A stretch of DNA of 58,707 nucleotides from an uncultured Prevotellaceae bacterium (GCA_900316315.1 ONCK01000017.1:1-58707), one strand, 5' to 3'. Positions 9,035 to 18,721 are shown, counted from the first letter of the stretch. Made by a program: numbers and translations. Notes: generated by a model not told the origin, from the sequence alone.

Positions 9035-10495
9035 ATGATCAATTACAGGATGATAGCCAAACTGATCGGAGCACTGATCCTCCTCGAGGCAGTGCTGCTC
9101 CTGTTGACTACAGGCGTCTCCCTCTACTACCATGAGGGCGACTTGACAGCCTTTGCCCTGACCACATCCATCGCGCTCGGCCTTGGCCTGCTGCTCTTCT
9201 TTGGCGTAGGCCGCGGTGCACCCGATACGATCTATCGCAGGGAGGCTTACCTGGTCGTCGCCATTACTTGGGTTGTCTTTTCGCTGGTAGGTATGCTTCC
9301 CCTGCTGCTGAGCGGCTATTGTGGAGATGTCTCCACAGTTTTCTTTGAAGCCATGTCGGGCTTTACGACGACCGGAGCGACGGCACTCAACAATATTGAC
9401 ACGCTGCCCCACGGCCTCCTCTTCTGGCGCAGTCTGACCCACTGGATTGGCGGACTGGGTATCGTATTCTTCACCCTCACGCTGATTCCCAACAACTTCC
9501 AGAGCGGACTGAAGCTCTTCAGTGCCGAGGCCTCCAGCCTCTCTCATGAGAAGATACACCCCCGCATGCGCACCACAGCCAAGTGGCTCTGGTCTATGTA
9601 CGGAGCGCTTACGCTCATGTGCGCCATCAGTCTCTGGCTAGCCGGCATGACGCCTTTTGACAGCATCAATTTCGCCATGTCGACACTGTCTACTGGCGGA
9701 TTTGCTCCCCATCAGGCAGGCGTGATGGTATACCATAGCCCCTTGATAGAGTATCTGCTCATCTGCTTCATGTTTGTGGGCGGCACCAACTTTATCGCCA
9801 TATACCTCCTCTTTAAGCAGCGCAATATCAGACTGCTGACGCACAATGAGGAGTTTAGGCTCTATGTAGCCTCCGTGGTCTCCGTCTCTGCTCTCTGTAC
9901 GGCTTGTCTTGTCAAGTTTAAGGGGCTGGACTGGCTTGAGGCCCTGCGGACGGCGCTCTTCAACGTGGTCTCCATACAGACTACGACGGGATTTGTCTCC
10001 AGCGACTTCAGTCAGTGGTACCATCCGCTCGTCTTTGTGCTGACGATGGTCATGATTACGGGCGCCTGCTCGGGCAGTACGTCCGGCGGTGTCAAGGGTA
10101 TACGCATCGTCCTTCTCTTTAAGAGTGCCGTGGCCCAGTTTAAGCGTCTCTTGCATCCCAATGCCGTCATTCCCGTGAGGCTCAATCATCAGCCCGTAAG
10201 CGAGTCTACCATCATCATCCTGATGGCTTACTTCTTCTGGTACGTCGTCCTGCTCGTCGTAGGTGCCGTACTGGTTGACATCAGCGGCGTTGCTCCCACT
10301 GACTCGTTGCCTATCGCCATCACCTGTTTCAGCAATGTAGGCCCCAGCCTCGGTACCCATTATGGTCCGCTCGCCGACCTGTCCTCGCTGCCTGCGATGG
10401 CCAAGTGGGTATGCTCCTTCCTGATGTTGGCAGGGCGTCTTGAGATCTTCTGCGTCCTGCTTCCGCTGACCTCCGTCTTCTGGCAGCGCGACTGA
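9035..10495 (+). CDS. trkH: Trk potassium channel subunit TrkH
   Basis: A 486-residue inner-membrane potassium translocation protein. It has the four pore repeats typical of TrkH/KtrB, including the selectivity-loop strings SGFTTTGAT (about residue 108), STLSTGGFAP (about 213), TTTGFVSSD (about 326) and a last one around TCFSNVGPSLG. GSTSGGVKGIRI is the conserved hinge before the last transmembrane pair. It works with TrkA upstream. The TPR gene follows after only 11 bases and may be cotranscribed. Confidence 0.95.
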   Translation: MINYRMIAKLIGALILLEAVLLLLTTGVSLYYHEGDLTAFALTTSIALGLGLLLFFGVGRGAPDTIYRREAYLVVAITWVVFSLVGMLPLLLSGYCGDVSTVFFEAMSGFTTTGATALNNIDTLPHGLLFWRSLTHWIGGLGIVFFTLTLIPNNFQSGLKLFSAEASSLSHEKIHPRMRTTAKWLWSMYGALTLMCAISLWLAGMTPFDSINFAMSTLSTGGFAPHQAGVMVYHSPLIEYLLICFMFVGGTNFIAIYLLFKQRNIRLLTHNEEFRLYVASVVSVSALCTACLVKFKGLDWLEALRTALFNVVSIQTTTGFVSSDFSQWYHPLVFVLTMVMITGACSGSTSGGVKGIRIVLLFKSAVAQFKRLLHPNAVIPVRLNHQPVSESTIIILMAYFFWYVVLLVVGAVLVDISGVAPTDSLPIAITCFSNVGPSLGTHYGPLADLSSLPAMAKWVCSFLMLAGRLEIFCVLLPLTSVFWQRD

Positions 10496-10506
10496 TTATT
10501 CCCGAT

Positions 10507-11490
10507 ATGCATACCGCTTTCCGTCTCTTACGCAAGATAGTTCCCCTGCTGGTCCTCCAGTTGCTGGCCGGTCTTCCGTCAGCCACCGCCCAGACGCGCA
10601 TCACCCTCGACGGCAAACCACGTGTAGAGTCCGTGAGTCCGGCAGAGCGCCCTTCTGCTCGTCAGGCCTTGGCTGCCGACACTGCCAGATATCTGCGACT
10701 CGTCAGGGGAGCCTACCATGCCTTGAGCAACGACAGTTTTGCAGTGGCGCAGGCGCGTTTCCAGCAGGCGCTGAAGGTCTTGCCTCATGAGGAGGCCAAT
10801 GCTGAGATATACTATGAGCTCGGGCAGCTCAACGAGCGCGAAGGAAGGCAGGAGAGTGCCCTTGCCGACTATACCCGGGCCGTGGAGGCCAACCCGCGCT
10901 ATCTCAAGGGCTACCTGCGACGCGGCGGCATGTGCCTCCTGCTCGGCCGCACGGCTGAGGCCATCGCCGACTACGATCAGTCGCTCCGCCTCTCGCCGGG
11001 CAACAGTGACGCCCTCTTCTTTCGCGCGCTCGCTTACGCCAATGCTGGTCAGACGCAGCAGGCGCAGCATGACTTTGAGACGCTGCTCAGCCGCGATCCT
11101 CTCGATGAACGGACGCTCTACAGTCTGGCTCTGCTTGAGTCACGCAGTGGCAAGGCCGCTCAGGCGCTGGAACGCATGAACGGCTTGGTAGCCCGCTTCC
11201 CGCAGCGGTCGCTCTATCTCGCAACACGCGCCGATATAGAGGAGGGGCTGGGCAAGCAAGATCTCGCCCGCCTTGACTGGCAGCGCGTAGTGGAGCTCTC
11301 GCCCCGGGACATCGACTACCTGCGCCGCGCAGCTCTCTTCGCTTCCCGTGACGGCCGCCGTGACGAAGCCCTCCGCCTCGTCGACAGAATGGTACAAGCA
11401 GGTGCTGACTACGACTCGCTCGACCCCCTGCGTCGTACAATACGCAAGACTAAGGCCTCTGCGCCTGCGTCAGTGCGCTCAGCTAAATGA
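10507..11490 (+). CDS. Secreted tetratricopeptide-repeat protein
   Basis: 327 residues. An N-terminal signal (LLRKIVPLLVLQLLAGLPSA, cleavage near TAQ) directs it to the periplasm or envelope. From about residue 70 on there are at least six TPR-like units, for example YYELGQLNEREGRQESALADY, then GYLRRGGMCLLLGRTAEAIADY-type and ALFFRALAYANAGQTQQA-type helices with the usual A/G/Y spacing. TPR proteins serve as protein-interaction scaffolds, and no partner can be deduced here. It follows trkH by 11 bases and precedes the DUF4301 gene by 39 bases. Confidence 0.8.
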   Translation: MHTAFRLLRKIVPLLVLQLLAGLPSATAQTRITLDGKPRVESVSPAERPSARQALAADTARYLRLVRGAYHALSNDSFAVAQARFQQALKVLPHEEANAEIYYELGQLNEREGRQESALADYTRAVEANPRYLKGYLRRGGMCLLLGRTAEAIADYDQSLRLSPGNSDALFFRALAYANAGQTQQAQHDFETLLSRDPLDERTLYSLALLESRSGKAAQALERMNGLVARFPQRSLYLATRADIEEGLGKQDLARLDWQRVVELSPRDIDYLRRAALFASRDGRRDEALRLVDRMVQAGADYDSLDPLRRTIRKTKASAPASVRSAK

Positions 11491-11529
11491 CACATAAGCA
11501 ACTCTATACATTTAATACAATCTATCAAG

Positions 11530-13065
11530 ATGAATATCACAGATCAAGACCGACAGCAGCTCGCTGCCAAGGGCATCACCGAGGCTCAGCTTGAGGAAGA
11601 GCTGAACTACTTTGTCACTGGCTTCCCCTATCTGCGTCTCTACGACGCCGCTTCGGTGGGCCACGGCATCAAGTGCCTCTCCGATGAGGAGCAGCAGCAG
11701 GCTGCCCGCGCCTGGCAGGACTATCTCTCGGACCCCGCCCACCGCGTAGTCAAGTTTGTACCCGCCTCGGGCGCCGCTAGCCGCATGTTTAAGGCGCTCT
11801 TTGCCTTCGTCGACGCGTCTTACGATGAGCCGCAGACCGATGTGGAGAAGATCTTCTTCGCCCACTTGACTGCCTTCGCTTTCTACGATGAGCTCGATGC
11901 CGCCTGCCGCCGTCTCTACGGGGCTGGAGCGCAGGAGTTGGCCGATCGCGACCACCGCTATAAGGACGTCGTACGCGCTCTGCTGGGCAGTGAAGGACTG
12001 AACTACGGCCAGCTGCCCAAGGGTTTGCTCAAGTTTCACCTGTATCCCGACGGACCGCGTACGCCTGCTGAGGAGCATCTCGTGGAAGGTGCCGGTTATG
12101 CGTTGGGAGCCGATGGCACGGTACATATCCACTTCACCGTCTCTCAGGCTCATATAGCCCTCTTTCAGCAGCTGATAGCCGAACGCCAGGAATCCCTCGA
12201 AAAGCGCTTAGGTGCCCAGCTGGACATCACATACTCCGTGCAGAAGCCATCTACCGACACGCCTGCCGTCACACCCGACAATGAACTCTTCCGTCAGTCA
12301 GACGGTAGTATCCTCTTCCGCCCAGGCGGCCACGGCGCGCTCATCGAAAATCTCAACGACATCCCTGCCGATATCGTCTTTATCAAGAATATTGACAATG
12401 TGGTGCCCGACCATCTCAAGCCCGTTGTCATCAAGTGGAAGCAGCTCCTTGCCGGAGTGCTTGTTACCCTGCAGGCAGATGTTTTTGCCATGCTCCGCCG
12501 CATTATGACGCGCAGTTGTACTCACGACGAGCTCCTCGGCTATCTCAACAAGCTCGAGACCTACTTCTGCCAGATCAATCCCCGTGCCCACGAGATGGAC
12601 GATGCACTGCTCAATATGTATCTTCACAAGAAGCTCAACCGGCCTATCCGCGTCTGCGGTATGGTACGCAATCAGGGGGAGCCGGGTGGCGGCCCCTTCC
12701 TCGTTTACGGCAAAGACGGTGTCGTAAGCCCGCAGATACTTGAGAGCTCTCAGATAGATCGCAGCGACACCGAGGCACAACAGATGTTCAGCCAGGGCAC
12801 ACACTTCAACCCCGTGGACCTCGTATGCGGCCTCAAGAATTATAAAGGCGAGCCCTTCTCACTGCTTAACTACGTTGACAAGTCCACTGGATTCATCTCT
12901 AGTAAGTCCAAGGACGGACGTGAGCTCAAGGCGCTCGAACGTCCGGGGCTCTGGAACGGCGCTATGAGCGACTGGAATACCGTGTTTGTCGAAGTGCCTC
13001 TGGAGACCTTCAATCCTGTCAAGACCGTCAACGACCTCCTGCGCCCCCAGCATCAGCAGGCATAG
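11530..13065 (+). CDS. DUF4301 family protein
   Basis: A 511-residue cytoplasmic protein. It shows the features I associate with DUF4301 of Bacteroidetes: an early KFVPASGAASRMFK motif (about residues 77-90), a central HGALIENLNDIPADIVFIKNIDN-type block and VCGMVRNQGEPGGGPFLVY near residue 377. The glycine-rich PASGAASRM and the NLN-DADIIFIKNIDN-like pattern resemble nucleotidyltransferase-type sugar-binding folds, but the reaction is unknown. It closes the plus-strand run that begins with dxs and faces proB across a large hairpin. Confidence 0.8.
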   Translation: MNITDQDRQQLAAKGITEAQLEEELNYFVTGFPYLRLYDAASVGHGIKCLSDEEQQQAARAWQDYLSDPAHRVVKFVPASGAASRMFKALFAFVDASYDEPQTDVEKIFFAHLTAFAFYDELDAACRRLYGAGAQELADRDHRYKDVVRALLGSEGLNYGQLPKGLLKFHLYPDGPRTPAEEHLVEGAGYALGADGTVHIHFTVSQAHIALFQQLIAERQESLEKRLGAQLDITYSVQKPSTDTPAVTPDNELFRQSDGSILFRPGGHGALIENLNDIPADIVFIKNIDNVVPDHLKPVVIKWKQLLAGVLVTLQADVFAMLRRIMTRSCTHDELLGYLNKLETYFCQINPRAHEMDDALLNMYLHKKLNRPIRVCGMVRNQGEPGGGPFLVYGKDGVVSPQILESSQIDRSDTEAQQMFSQGTHFNPVDLVCGLKNYKGEPFSLLNYVDKSTGFISSKSKDGRELKALERPGLWNGAMSDWNTVFVEVPLETFNPVKTVNDLLRPQHQQA

Positions 13066-13429
13066 ACTTGCTGCTGTCCGATAGCTTCCTACGACGGAGT
13101 AGCATCTTCACGCAGTGACGCACCATGGCCCAGCGGTTGCGCTTGCGGGGTTTAGGTGGAGTGATGGGCGAATAAGACATTAAAAGATTGGACCTGGTAT
13201 CTATAGCCCAGTGTGGGCGGATACCAGGTCCAAATCGTATGCTGCTTGCAGCGTCTGACGGCGCGATGCTGTCCGACGTCCGGCGCTCTTTATACCTCAA
13301 GGCTTGTTGCGACATCTCTTGTGAGATTTCGCTTGACAGACTTTGCTACGGCTGAGCGGGATGCTGCTGCTGCCAAACAGGACTATGCTGCGGCAGAATG
13401 GGACGGTGCTGTGGCAGGCCGGGAGGGGA
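13066..13429. other. Convergent intergenic region
   Basis: This is the space between the 3' ends of the DUF4301 gene and proB. It contains the large hairpin at 13188-13233 and short redundant frames, with no supported gene. Confidence 0.5.
13188..13233. terminator. Large convergent hairpin
   Basis: A perfect 14-base-pair outer stem (13188-13201 with 13220-13233) encloses an inner GCCCA/TGGGC stem. There is no good T run on either side. Its place between two converging genes suggests a bidirectional transcription stop or an RNA-stability structure. Confidence 0.6.
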
Positions 13430-14515
13430 CTACTCGAGGTAGAGATAGTCGTAGTGTACGAGGGGCTTGAGATTGTGCTCGCCGAGGTGTTGTCGGGCCT
13501 GATTGGCACTGTAGGCTGATCGTCCCACGGCGATGACGCGGCCGGTGCTGTCGAGGATGCGGATGATGTCGCCTTCCTCAAAGTCGCCCTCGACGGCTGT
13601 TACGCCCACCAGCAGCAGGCTCGTCGCCTCCTTGCCCAGCAGGGCGCTCACGGCGCAGTCATTGATACGGACCGCCCCCTTGGCAAAGCTGGCACTGTGG
13701 GCAATCCACTTCTTTACTGGAGAGACGGGCTGCGTGTTGGGCTCAAACTCGGTGTGTACCGTCTGCTCAGGACGGCGTATGAGGTCGATGAGGATATTGG
13801 GCGTTTTGCCGTTGGCGATGCAGACCTTGATGCCTTCGTCTGCGACCTGGCGTGCGATGGCACACTTGGTGAGCATGCCGCCTCGGCCAAATCCGCTCTT
13901 CTCACGGCTGATGTAGGGCGTCAGATCGTCACCCTGTCTGACGACGGGCAGTATCTGGGGCTTGCGGGGCGTAGAGCCAGGTCCGTAGATGCCGTCTACG
14001 TTACTTAGAATGATAAGGGCTTGGGCCTGCATCATTGAGGCGATGAGCCCGGAGAGTTCGTCGTTATCGGTAAACATGAGCTCGGTAACGCTGACGGTAT
14101 CATTTTCGTTGACAATGGGGAGTACGCCGTTTTGGAGCATCACCTCCATGCAGGAGCGCTGATTGAGATACTGCCGGCGGGTGGCAAATGTTTCCTTCAT
14201 CGTAAGCACCTGGCCCACGTGGATACCGTGTTCGCGCAGGAGCTCGTAGTAGAGGTGGATGAGCCTGACCTGGCCAATGGCGGAGTAGAGTTGGCGCTGC
14301 TCGACCGAGTCCAGTCGCTTGTTAGCCCTGAAGATGCTGCGTCCGCCTGCGACAGAGCCACTGGAGACCAGGATAATCTGATATCCTTGGCGGCGCAGCC
14401 ATGCAATCTGGTCGGCAAGGCTGGACATGCGGGTGACATCCAGTTTGCCGTCATCGCGGGTCAGCACATTGCTGCCCACTTTGATGACGATGCGGGGAGG
14501 AGTTGTGGCTGACAT
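13430..14515 (-). CDS. proB: Glutamate 5-kinase
   Basis: Phosphorylates glutamate to glutamyl-5-phosphate, the first step of proline synthesis. 361 residues. An amino-acid kinase domain starts at VIKVGSNVLTRDDGKLDV (residues 10-27) with SSGSVAGGR (about 51-59), NENDTVS and the glycine-rich KSGFGRGGMLTK. A C-terminal PUA domain (about 280-355) is visible as EGDFEEGDIIRILD. PUA-containing length is typical for bacterial ProB. Seven bases upstream ends the acyl-CoA synthetase gene. proA is not adjacent; proC lies about 3.4 kb upstream on the same strand. Confidence 0.95.
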   Translation of the reverse strand: MSATTPPRIVIKVGSNVLTRDDGKLDVTRMSSLADQIAWLRRQGYQIILVSSGSVAGGRSIFRANKRLDSVEQRQLYSAIGQVRLIHLYYELLREHGIHVGQVLTMKETFATRRQYLNQRSCMEVMLQNGVLPIVNENDTVSVTELMFTDNDELSGLIASMMQAQALIILSNVDGIYGPGSTPRKPQILPVVRQGDDLTPYISREKSGFGRGGMLTKCAIARQVADEGIKVCIANGKTPNILIDLIRRPEQTVHTEFEPNTQPVSPVKKWIAHSASFAKGAVRINDCAVSALLGKEATSLLLVGVTAVEGDFEEGDIIRILDSTGRVIAVGRSAYSANQARQHLGEHNLKPLVHYDYLYLE

Positions 14516-14521
14516 GGCAGG

Positions 14522-16189
14522 CTATTGGTATTGCTTATGGCTGTCCTTGTCGCGTATCTCGACGCGACGTATCTTGCCGCTGATGGTCTTAGGGAGAGAA
14601 TCGACAAACTCTATGATGCGCGGGTACTTGTAAGGAGCTGTCTCGTGCTTGACGTGGTTTTGGAGTTCCTTGATGAGTGCGTCACCGGCCTTGTCCCGCC
14701 ATGCCTTGGCAAGCACCACGGTCGCCTTGACGACCATGCCGCGTATCGGGTCAGGCACGCCGGTGATAGCACATTCGACTACGGCAGGATGAGTCATCAG
14801 GGCGCTCTCGACTTCAAAGGGGCCGATGCGGTAGCCGCTGCTCTTGATGACATCATCGTCGCGGCCTACAAACCAGTAGTAGCCGTCCTCATCACGCCAG
14901 GCGATATCGCCGGTGTGGTAGATGCCGTCGTGCCAAGCCGCGCGGGTGAGTTCGGGGTCGCGGTAGTACTCCTTAAAGAGTCCGACAGGCTTGTGGCGGT
15001 CGGTGCGTACGACGATTTCGCCGCGCTCGCCGTCCTCACAGCTTGTGCCGTCGGGACGGAGGAGGTCGATGTCGTACTGCGGATTGGGTAGACCCATGCT
15101 GCCCGGTTTAGGCTCGACCCAAGGCATGGTGCCCAGCGTCATGGTCGTCTCGGTCTGGCCAAATCCCTCGTGGAGCTTGAGGCCTGTGAGACGGAAGAAC
15201 TTGTCGTATACAGCCGCATTGAGCGCTTCGCCCGCCGTGCAGCAGTAACGCAGCGACGAGAGGTCGTAGTGGCTGAAGTCCTCCTGGATGAGGAAGCGAT
15301 AGACGGTGGGGGGCGCGCAGAAGGAAGTGATGCGATACTTCTCTATCTGGCGGAGAATCTTGTCAGCGGTAAACTTCTCGTGGTCAAAGACAAATACTAC
15401 TGCACCGGCAAACCATTGTCCGTAGAGCTTGCCCCATACGGCCTTGCCCCATCCGGTATCAGCGACCGTGAGGTGGATACTGTCGGGGCTGAGGTTATGC
15501 CAGAAGACGCCCGTAGTCAGATGTCCGAGAGCGTAGAGGAAGTCGTGGGCCACCATCTTGGGCTCGCCGCTCGTGCCGCTGGTGAAGTACATGAGCATCG
15601 TGTCGTCATTGGTGTTGACATGGGCGGGTCTGACGAAACGGGGCGCCTTGTCCCACTCGCTGTGCCAGTCGTGCCATCCCTCGGGCGTGATGGGGCCTAC
15701 GCTGATGAGCACCTGGAGCGTAGGGCTCTGAGGAATGGCGTCGCTTACCTGGCGGATGACATATTCATCGCCCACGCAGATGATAGCCTTGACCGAGGCA
15801 CGATTGTTGCGGTAGACGATGTCGTGGACCGTGAGCATGTGTGTGGCCGGTATGGCGACGGCGCCTATCTTGTGGAGGGCGAGCATGGAGAGCCAGAACT
15901 CGTAGCGGCGCTTCAGTATGAGCATCACCATGTCGCCATGTCCGATGCCGAGGGACTGAAAGTAGCTGGCTGTCTGGTCGGTCTGCTCCTTGAGGTCCTT
16001 GAAGGTGAAATAACGTGTCTCCTCCGTCTCGCTTGCCCATATCATGGCAAGCTTGTCGGGTGCTTCAGCGGCCCAGACGTCCATGACATCGTAGGCAAAG
16101 TTGAAGTCGGTCGGTATCTTGAAGTGGAGGTGTTGCTTGTAGTCCTCAGTGGAGCTGAAATGGGTTTGGGTTAAGAAGCGTTCGATCAT
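14522..16189 (-). CDS. AMP-forming acyl-CoA synthetase
   Basis: Activates a carboxylic acid to its CoA thioester through an acyl-adenylate. 555 residues with the complete adenylate-forming motif set: MYFTSGTSGEPKMVAHD (A3), GFGQTETT (A5), YHTGDIAWRDEDGYYWFVGR (A7-A8), DVIKSSGYRIGPFEVES and the catalytic lysine in KTISGKIRR near the C terminus. The pattern is closest to medium-chain (ACSM-like) or acetyl/propionyl-type ligases, and the exact acid cannot be read off. The XRE-cupin regulator gene lies 33 bases upstream. This pairing is common in Bacteroidetes and suggests that the regulator controls the ligase. Confidence 0.9.
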   Translation of the reverse strand: MIERFLTQTHFSSTEDYKQHLHFKIPTDFNFAYDVMDVWAAEAPDKLAMIWASETEETRYFTFKDLKEQTDQTASYFQSLGIGHGDMVMLILKRRYEFWLSMLALHKIGAVAIPATHMLTVHDIVYRNNRASVKAIICVGDEYVIRQVSDAIPQSPTLQVLISVGPITPEGWHDWHSEWDKAPRFVRPAHVNTNDDTMLMYFTSGTSGEPKMVAHDFLYALGHLTTGVFWHNLSPDSIHLTVADTGWGKAVWGKLYGQWFAGAVVFVFDHEKFTADKILRQIEKYRITSFCAPPTVYRFLIQEDFSHYDLSSLRYCCTAGEALNAAVYDKFFRLTGLKLHEGFGQTETTMTLGTMPWVEPKPGSMGLPNPQYDIDLLRPDGTSCEDGERGEIVVRTDRHKPVGLFKEYYRDPELTRAAWHDGIYHTGDIAWRDEDGYYWFVGRDDDVIKSSGYRIGPFEVESALMTHPAVVECAITGVPDPIRGMVVKATVVLAKAWRDKAGDALIKELQNHVKHETAPYKYPRIIEFVDSLPKTISGKIRRVEIRDKDSHKQYQ

Positions 16190-16222
16190 GTGTATGTCGT
16201 GTCTTGTGAAGTATGCCCCCGT

Positions 16223-16777
16223 CTAGATGATGACGACGAGGAAGTATACAGGCTGTTGATTGAGTGCCATGAAGTTGTGGGGCTGTGTGGAGTCGAAGTA
16301 GAAGGAGTCTCCGGGCTCAAGGGTGAAGCTCTTGCTGCCCAGGTTGACTTGCAGCGAGCCCTCGGTGACATAGATAAACTCTTGTCCCTCGTGGGAGTTG
16401 AAGTTGCGTGTGGTGCCCTCGGGCAGCGGGTCGACCTTGGTGATGAAGGGCTCGACCTTGCGTCCTCTAAATCCGTAGGCGAGGTGCTTAAACTCGTATC
16501 CCTTGGCCCGGTCGGTCGGCACGCCGTGGCCGCGTCGCGTGATGAAGTAGCGGCTCGCGTTGGGCTCCTCGCCAAAGAGGAGCACGTTGAGGTCAATGCC
16601 AAACCGCTTGGATATCTTGGCCAGACGGTAGACCGATGGATCGGCTTCGCCAGCCTCAATCTTGAGGTAGTGGTCGAGCGAGATGCCGCATAGTTCGGCA
16701 ATCTCGGAGGCGTCAATGTTGAGCACCTCGCGCAGGCCCTTGAGGCGCTGGCCTATTTGCTTGATTGCTTCGTCCAT
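16223..16777 (-). CDS. XRE-family regulator with C-terminal cupin domain
   Basis: 184 residues from MDEAIKQIGQ. An XRE helix-turn-helix occupies about 8-62 (IGQRLKGLREVLNIDASEIAELCGISLDHYLKIEAGE). A cupin_2 domain covers about 110-180 (EGQEFIYVTEGSLQVNLG, LEPGDSFYFDSTQPHNF). Such proteins bind a small ligand in the cupin barrel and repress or activate nearby genes. The open frame runs about 50 codons further upstream, but conserved sequence begins at this ATG and a -7 box lies 24 bases before it, so I reject the longer form. It is immediately upstream of the acyl-CoA synthetase, the likely target. Confidence 0.9.
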   Translation of the reverse strand: MDEAIKQIGQRLKGLREVLNIDASEIAELCGISLDHYLKIEAGEADPSVYRLAKISKRFGIDLNVLLFGEEPNASRYFITRRGHGVPTDRAKGYEFKHLAYGFRGRKVEPFITKVDPLPEGTTRNFNSHEGQEFIYVTEGSLQVNLGSKSFTLEPGDSFYFDSTQPHNFMALNQQPVYFLVVII

Positions 16778-16800
16778 GATATACTGGTATTTTGATAGTT

Positions 16801-16808
16801 CAAAAGTA
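16801..16808 (-). promoter_or_regulatory. -7 box of the XRE-cupin operon
   Basis: Minus-strand TACTTTTG matches TAnnTTTG and would place the transcript start about 17 bases before the ATG. No clear -33 TTG is found at the right distance. Confidence 0.5.
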
Positions 16809-17938
16809 GTCAAAATCTGCCGAATAGAGAAGCGGACAAATACACAAAATGTCAAATTGCGCAGCCTCGCCTGCGGCGTGCATTCCGATAGAAACGGTCC
16901 TCGTGCACACTGCCTTTCAGATCTGCGCAAAAAAGCGCCTCTTCACCGGCCAAGAGGCTGCTCAAGTGGTGGACCTGTCCTAGGCGAATGTTAAATATTT
17001 CCTTCGTTCGCTCCTTCATCGGCGAAGTCTTCTGAATAGGTCAATTACTTGAATAAATTGGCCTCTGAATCACATTGCAGAAGCAGTTCTACTTGAATAA
17101 AATGGCGACACCTTCCACTGCACGGAGGCGACCTCTGTCCGAAGGGGATGCTTGCCCAATGATGGCCCCAATCATCGCCTATCCAAATAGGCCTACGGCA
17201 AGTCCTTGGTGTCTTATTATTAGTTACTTGCGCCGAGCTATAGCCGACACGTACCCATCTTCGTCAACTTGTATCGGTTCGCTGCCAACTTGTACCAAAT
17301 AATTACCGGTCATTGTGCCGAATAGTGCCTTCTCGGAAACGCGCTACGGGAAGGAGATGTCGGAGGCAGAAAACAAGGTCGGACCTAGAAAAAACAAGGT
17401 GGCTTCCAGAAAAATTTAAGTCCGACCTTGTATCGCGTACATCGCTGCCTGTGCGTAGCCGAAGGGATAGGGTTCCTCCGAGTGGAGTTTGCCACACCCG
17501 TCTATGAGGGCAATTTCTCTCAGCAAATGCTCGGCGGAGATTTTGCCAGCGTCAGATAGAACGCAAAACGCTTGATGACGGAAGGAGTTGGGGCTCTGTG
17601 ACTTGCCACTTCACCCTATCGTCTCTAAGCAGACGCACACCGGCCTTGTGGGGCTGTTGCGAAAATGATGCGGAAGCAAAATCTATTTTACCCGCACCTT
17701 GAGGCTCGTGTCACCGACTTTGCAGACGACGATGGATGCGAGGAAAGCGTGCCGCTGGGTCTTTCTGTTGGCCTTTGGTTCGTCTTCGACAATTCTCAAG
17801 CTGACCACTGATTGCTCTTTGACGCCTCTTTGGTGCTCTGCTATTGGTGCTCAATGGTGGGGTAGCTAGATGGGCGAAGCAGCTGGCCGCGCGGGAGAAG
17901 TGCAGTCCGGATGGCGGGATACGGCGGCGCAGAGGAGA
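16809..17938. other. 1.1-kb gene-free region with degenerate sequence
   Basis: No supported gene. Minus-strand reading of about 17090-17300 gives protein-like fragments broken by stops (for example VDEDGYVSAIARRK), so a decayed gene is possible. Two copies of ACTTGAATAAA(A/T)TGGC occur near 17049 and 17092. An ACAAGGTCGGAC inverted repeat lies at 17373-17431. Confidence 0.4.
17373..17431. repeat. ACAAGGTCGGAC inverted repeat
   Basis: ACAAGGTCGGAC (17373-17384) and its exact reverse complement (17420-17431) flank an A-rich spacer containing a further ACAAGGTGGC. Same family as the cluster at 5381-5440. Confidence 0.6.
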
Positions 17939-18721
17939 CTACAGACCGGCCTTGAGACCGCGTATGACTGCGCTGGTGAAGCCTGCGTGCTCCATCTCGT
18001 TGAGTCCGCGTATGGTCACGCCGCCCGGGGTTGTGACTTCGTCAATCTTAGCCTCGGGATGATCGCCTGTAGCCTGGAGCAGGAGGACAGCCCCCTTGAC
18101 TGTTTGCTCGACGATATGCTCAGCGTCGGCAGCGCGGAAGCCGAGCTCGACGCCGCCCTCGACGCTTGCGCGAATGTATCTCATGGCATAAGCGATGCCA
18201 CAGGAGGCCAGTGTGGTGCCGGCAGCGAGCAGGCGCTCCTCGGTGACCAGCGCGCCGCCCATTTGCTCAAAGAGCGCCTTGACTCCCGCTGTCTGGGCGG
18301 CTGAGGCGCCGCAGGGCACGATAAAGGTCATCGAACTGAGGACAGCAATAGCGATATTGGGGATGACGAGATAGTAGGGAATAATGCTTTCTCCGCGCTT
18401 GAGCCACTCGTTGAGGTCGGCAGACTTAACGCCGGCGGCGACGATGATGAGCTGCTGACGGTCGTAGTCGAGGCTGTCCTTGATCTGCTCGATCACCTGA
18501 CGCACAATCCAGGGCTTGACGACGATGCAGACGAGATCGGCTGCGTTGGCAGCGACGGTATTGTCGGTAGTTGTCCGGACGCCTTGGGCAGCAAAGGTTT
18601 TCAGCTTCTCTTCAGAGGGGTCGGCAACGGTGATGTCTGAGTTGGGTACGGAGGGGATCTGGATCAGTCCCTTGGCGAGTGAGCCTCCCATGGCTCCTGC
18701 GCCTATTACGGCGATTTTCAT
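17939..18721 (-). CDS. proC: Pyrroline-5-carboxylate reductase
   Basis: Last step of proline synthesis, reducing pyrroline-5-carboxylate with NAD(P)H. 260 residues, the usual ProC size. The Rossmann motif VIGAGAMGGSLAKGL is at 4-18 and CIVVKPWIVRQVIEQI near 70. The C-terminal dimerisation domain has TLASCGIAYAMRYI and a conserved EAKIDEVTTPGGVTIRGLNEM-like block near 225-245 (TPGG-T is the substrate-loop signature). No proA or arginine genes adjoin it. About 1.1 kb of empty sequence separates it from the XRE-cupin gene. Confidence 0.95.
   Translation of the reverse strand: MKIAVIGAGAMGGSLAKGLIQIPSVPNSDITVADPSEEKLKTFAAQGVRTTTDNTVAANAADLVCIVVKPWIVRQVIEQIKDSLDYDRQQLIIVAAGVKSADLNEWLKRGESIIPYYLVIPNIAIAVLSSMTFIVPCGASAAQTAGVKALFEQMGGALVTEERLLAAGTTLASCGIAYAMRYIRASVEGGVELGFRAADAEHIVEQTVKGAVLLLQATGDHPEAKIDEVTTPGGVTIRGLNEMEHAGFTSAVIRGLKAGL

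Noticed and set aside
17075-17302. 75-codon plus-strand frame in the long gap
   Set aside because: No motif, odd composition, and the minus strand reads more protein-like but with stops; nothing supports a gene.
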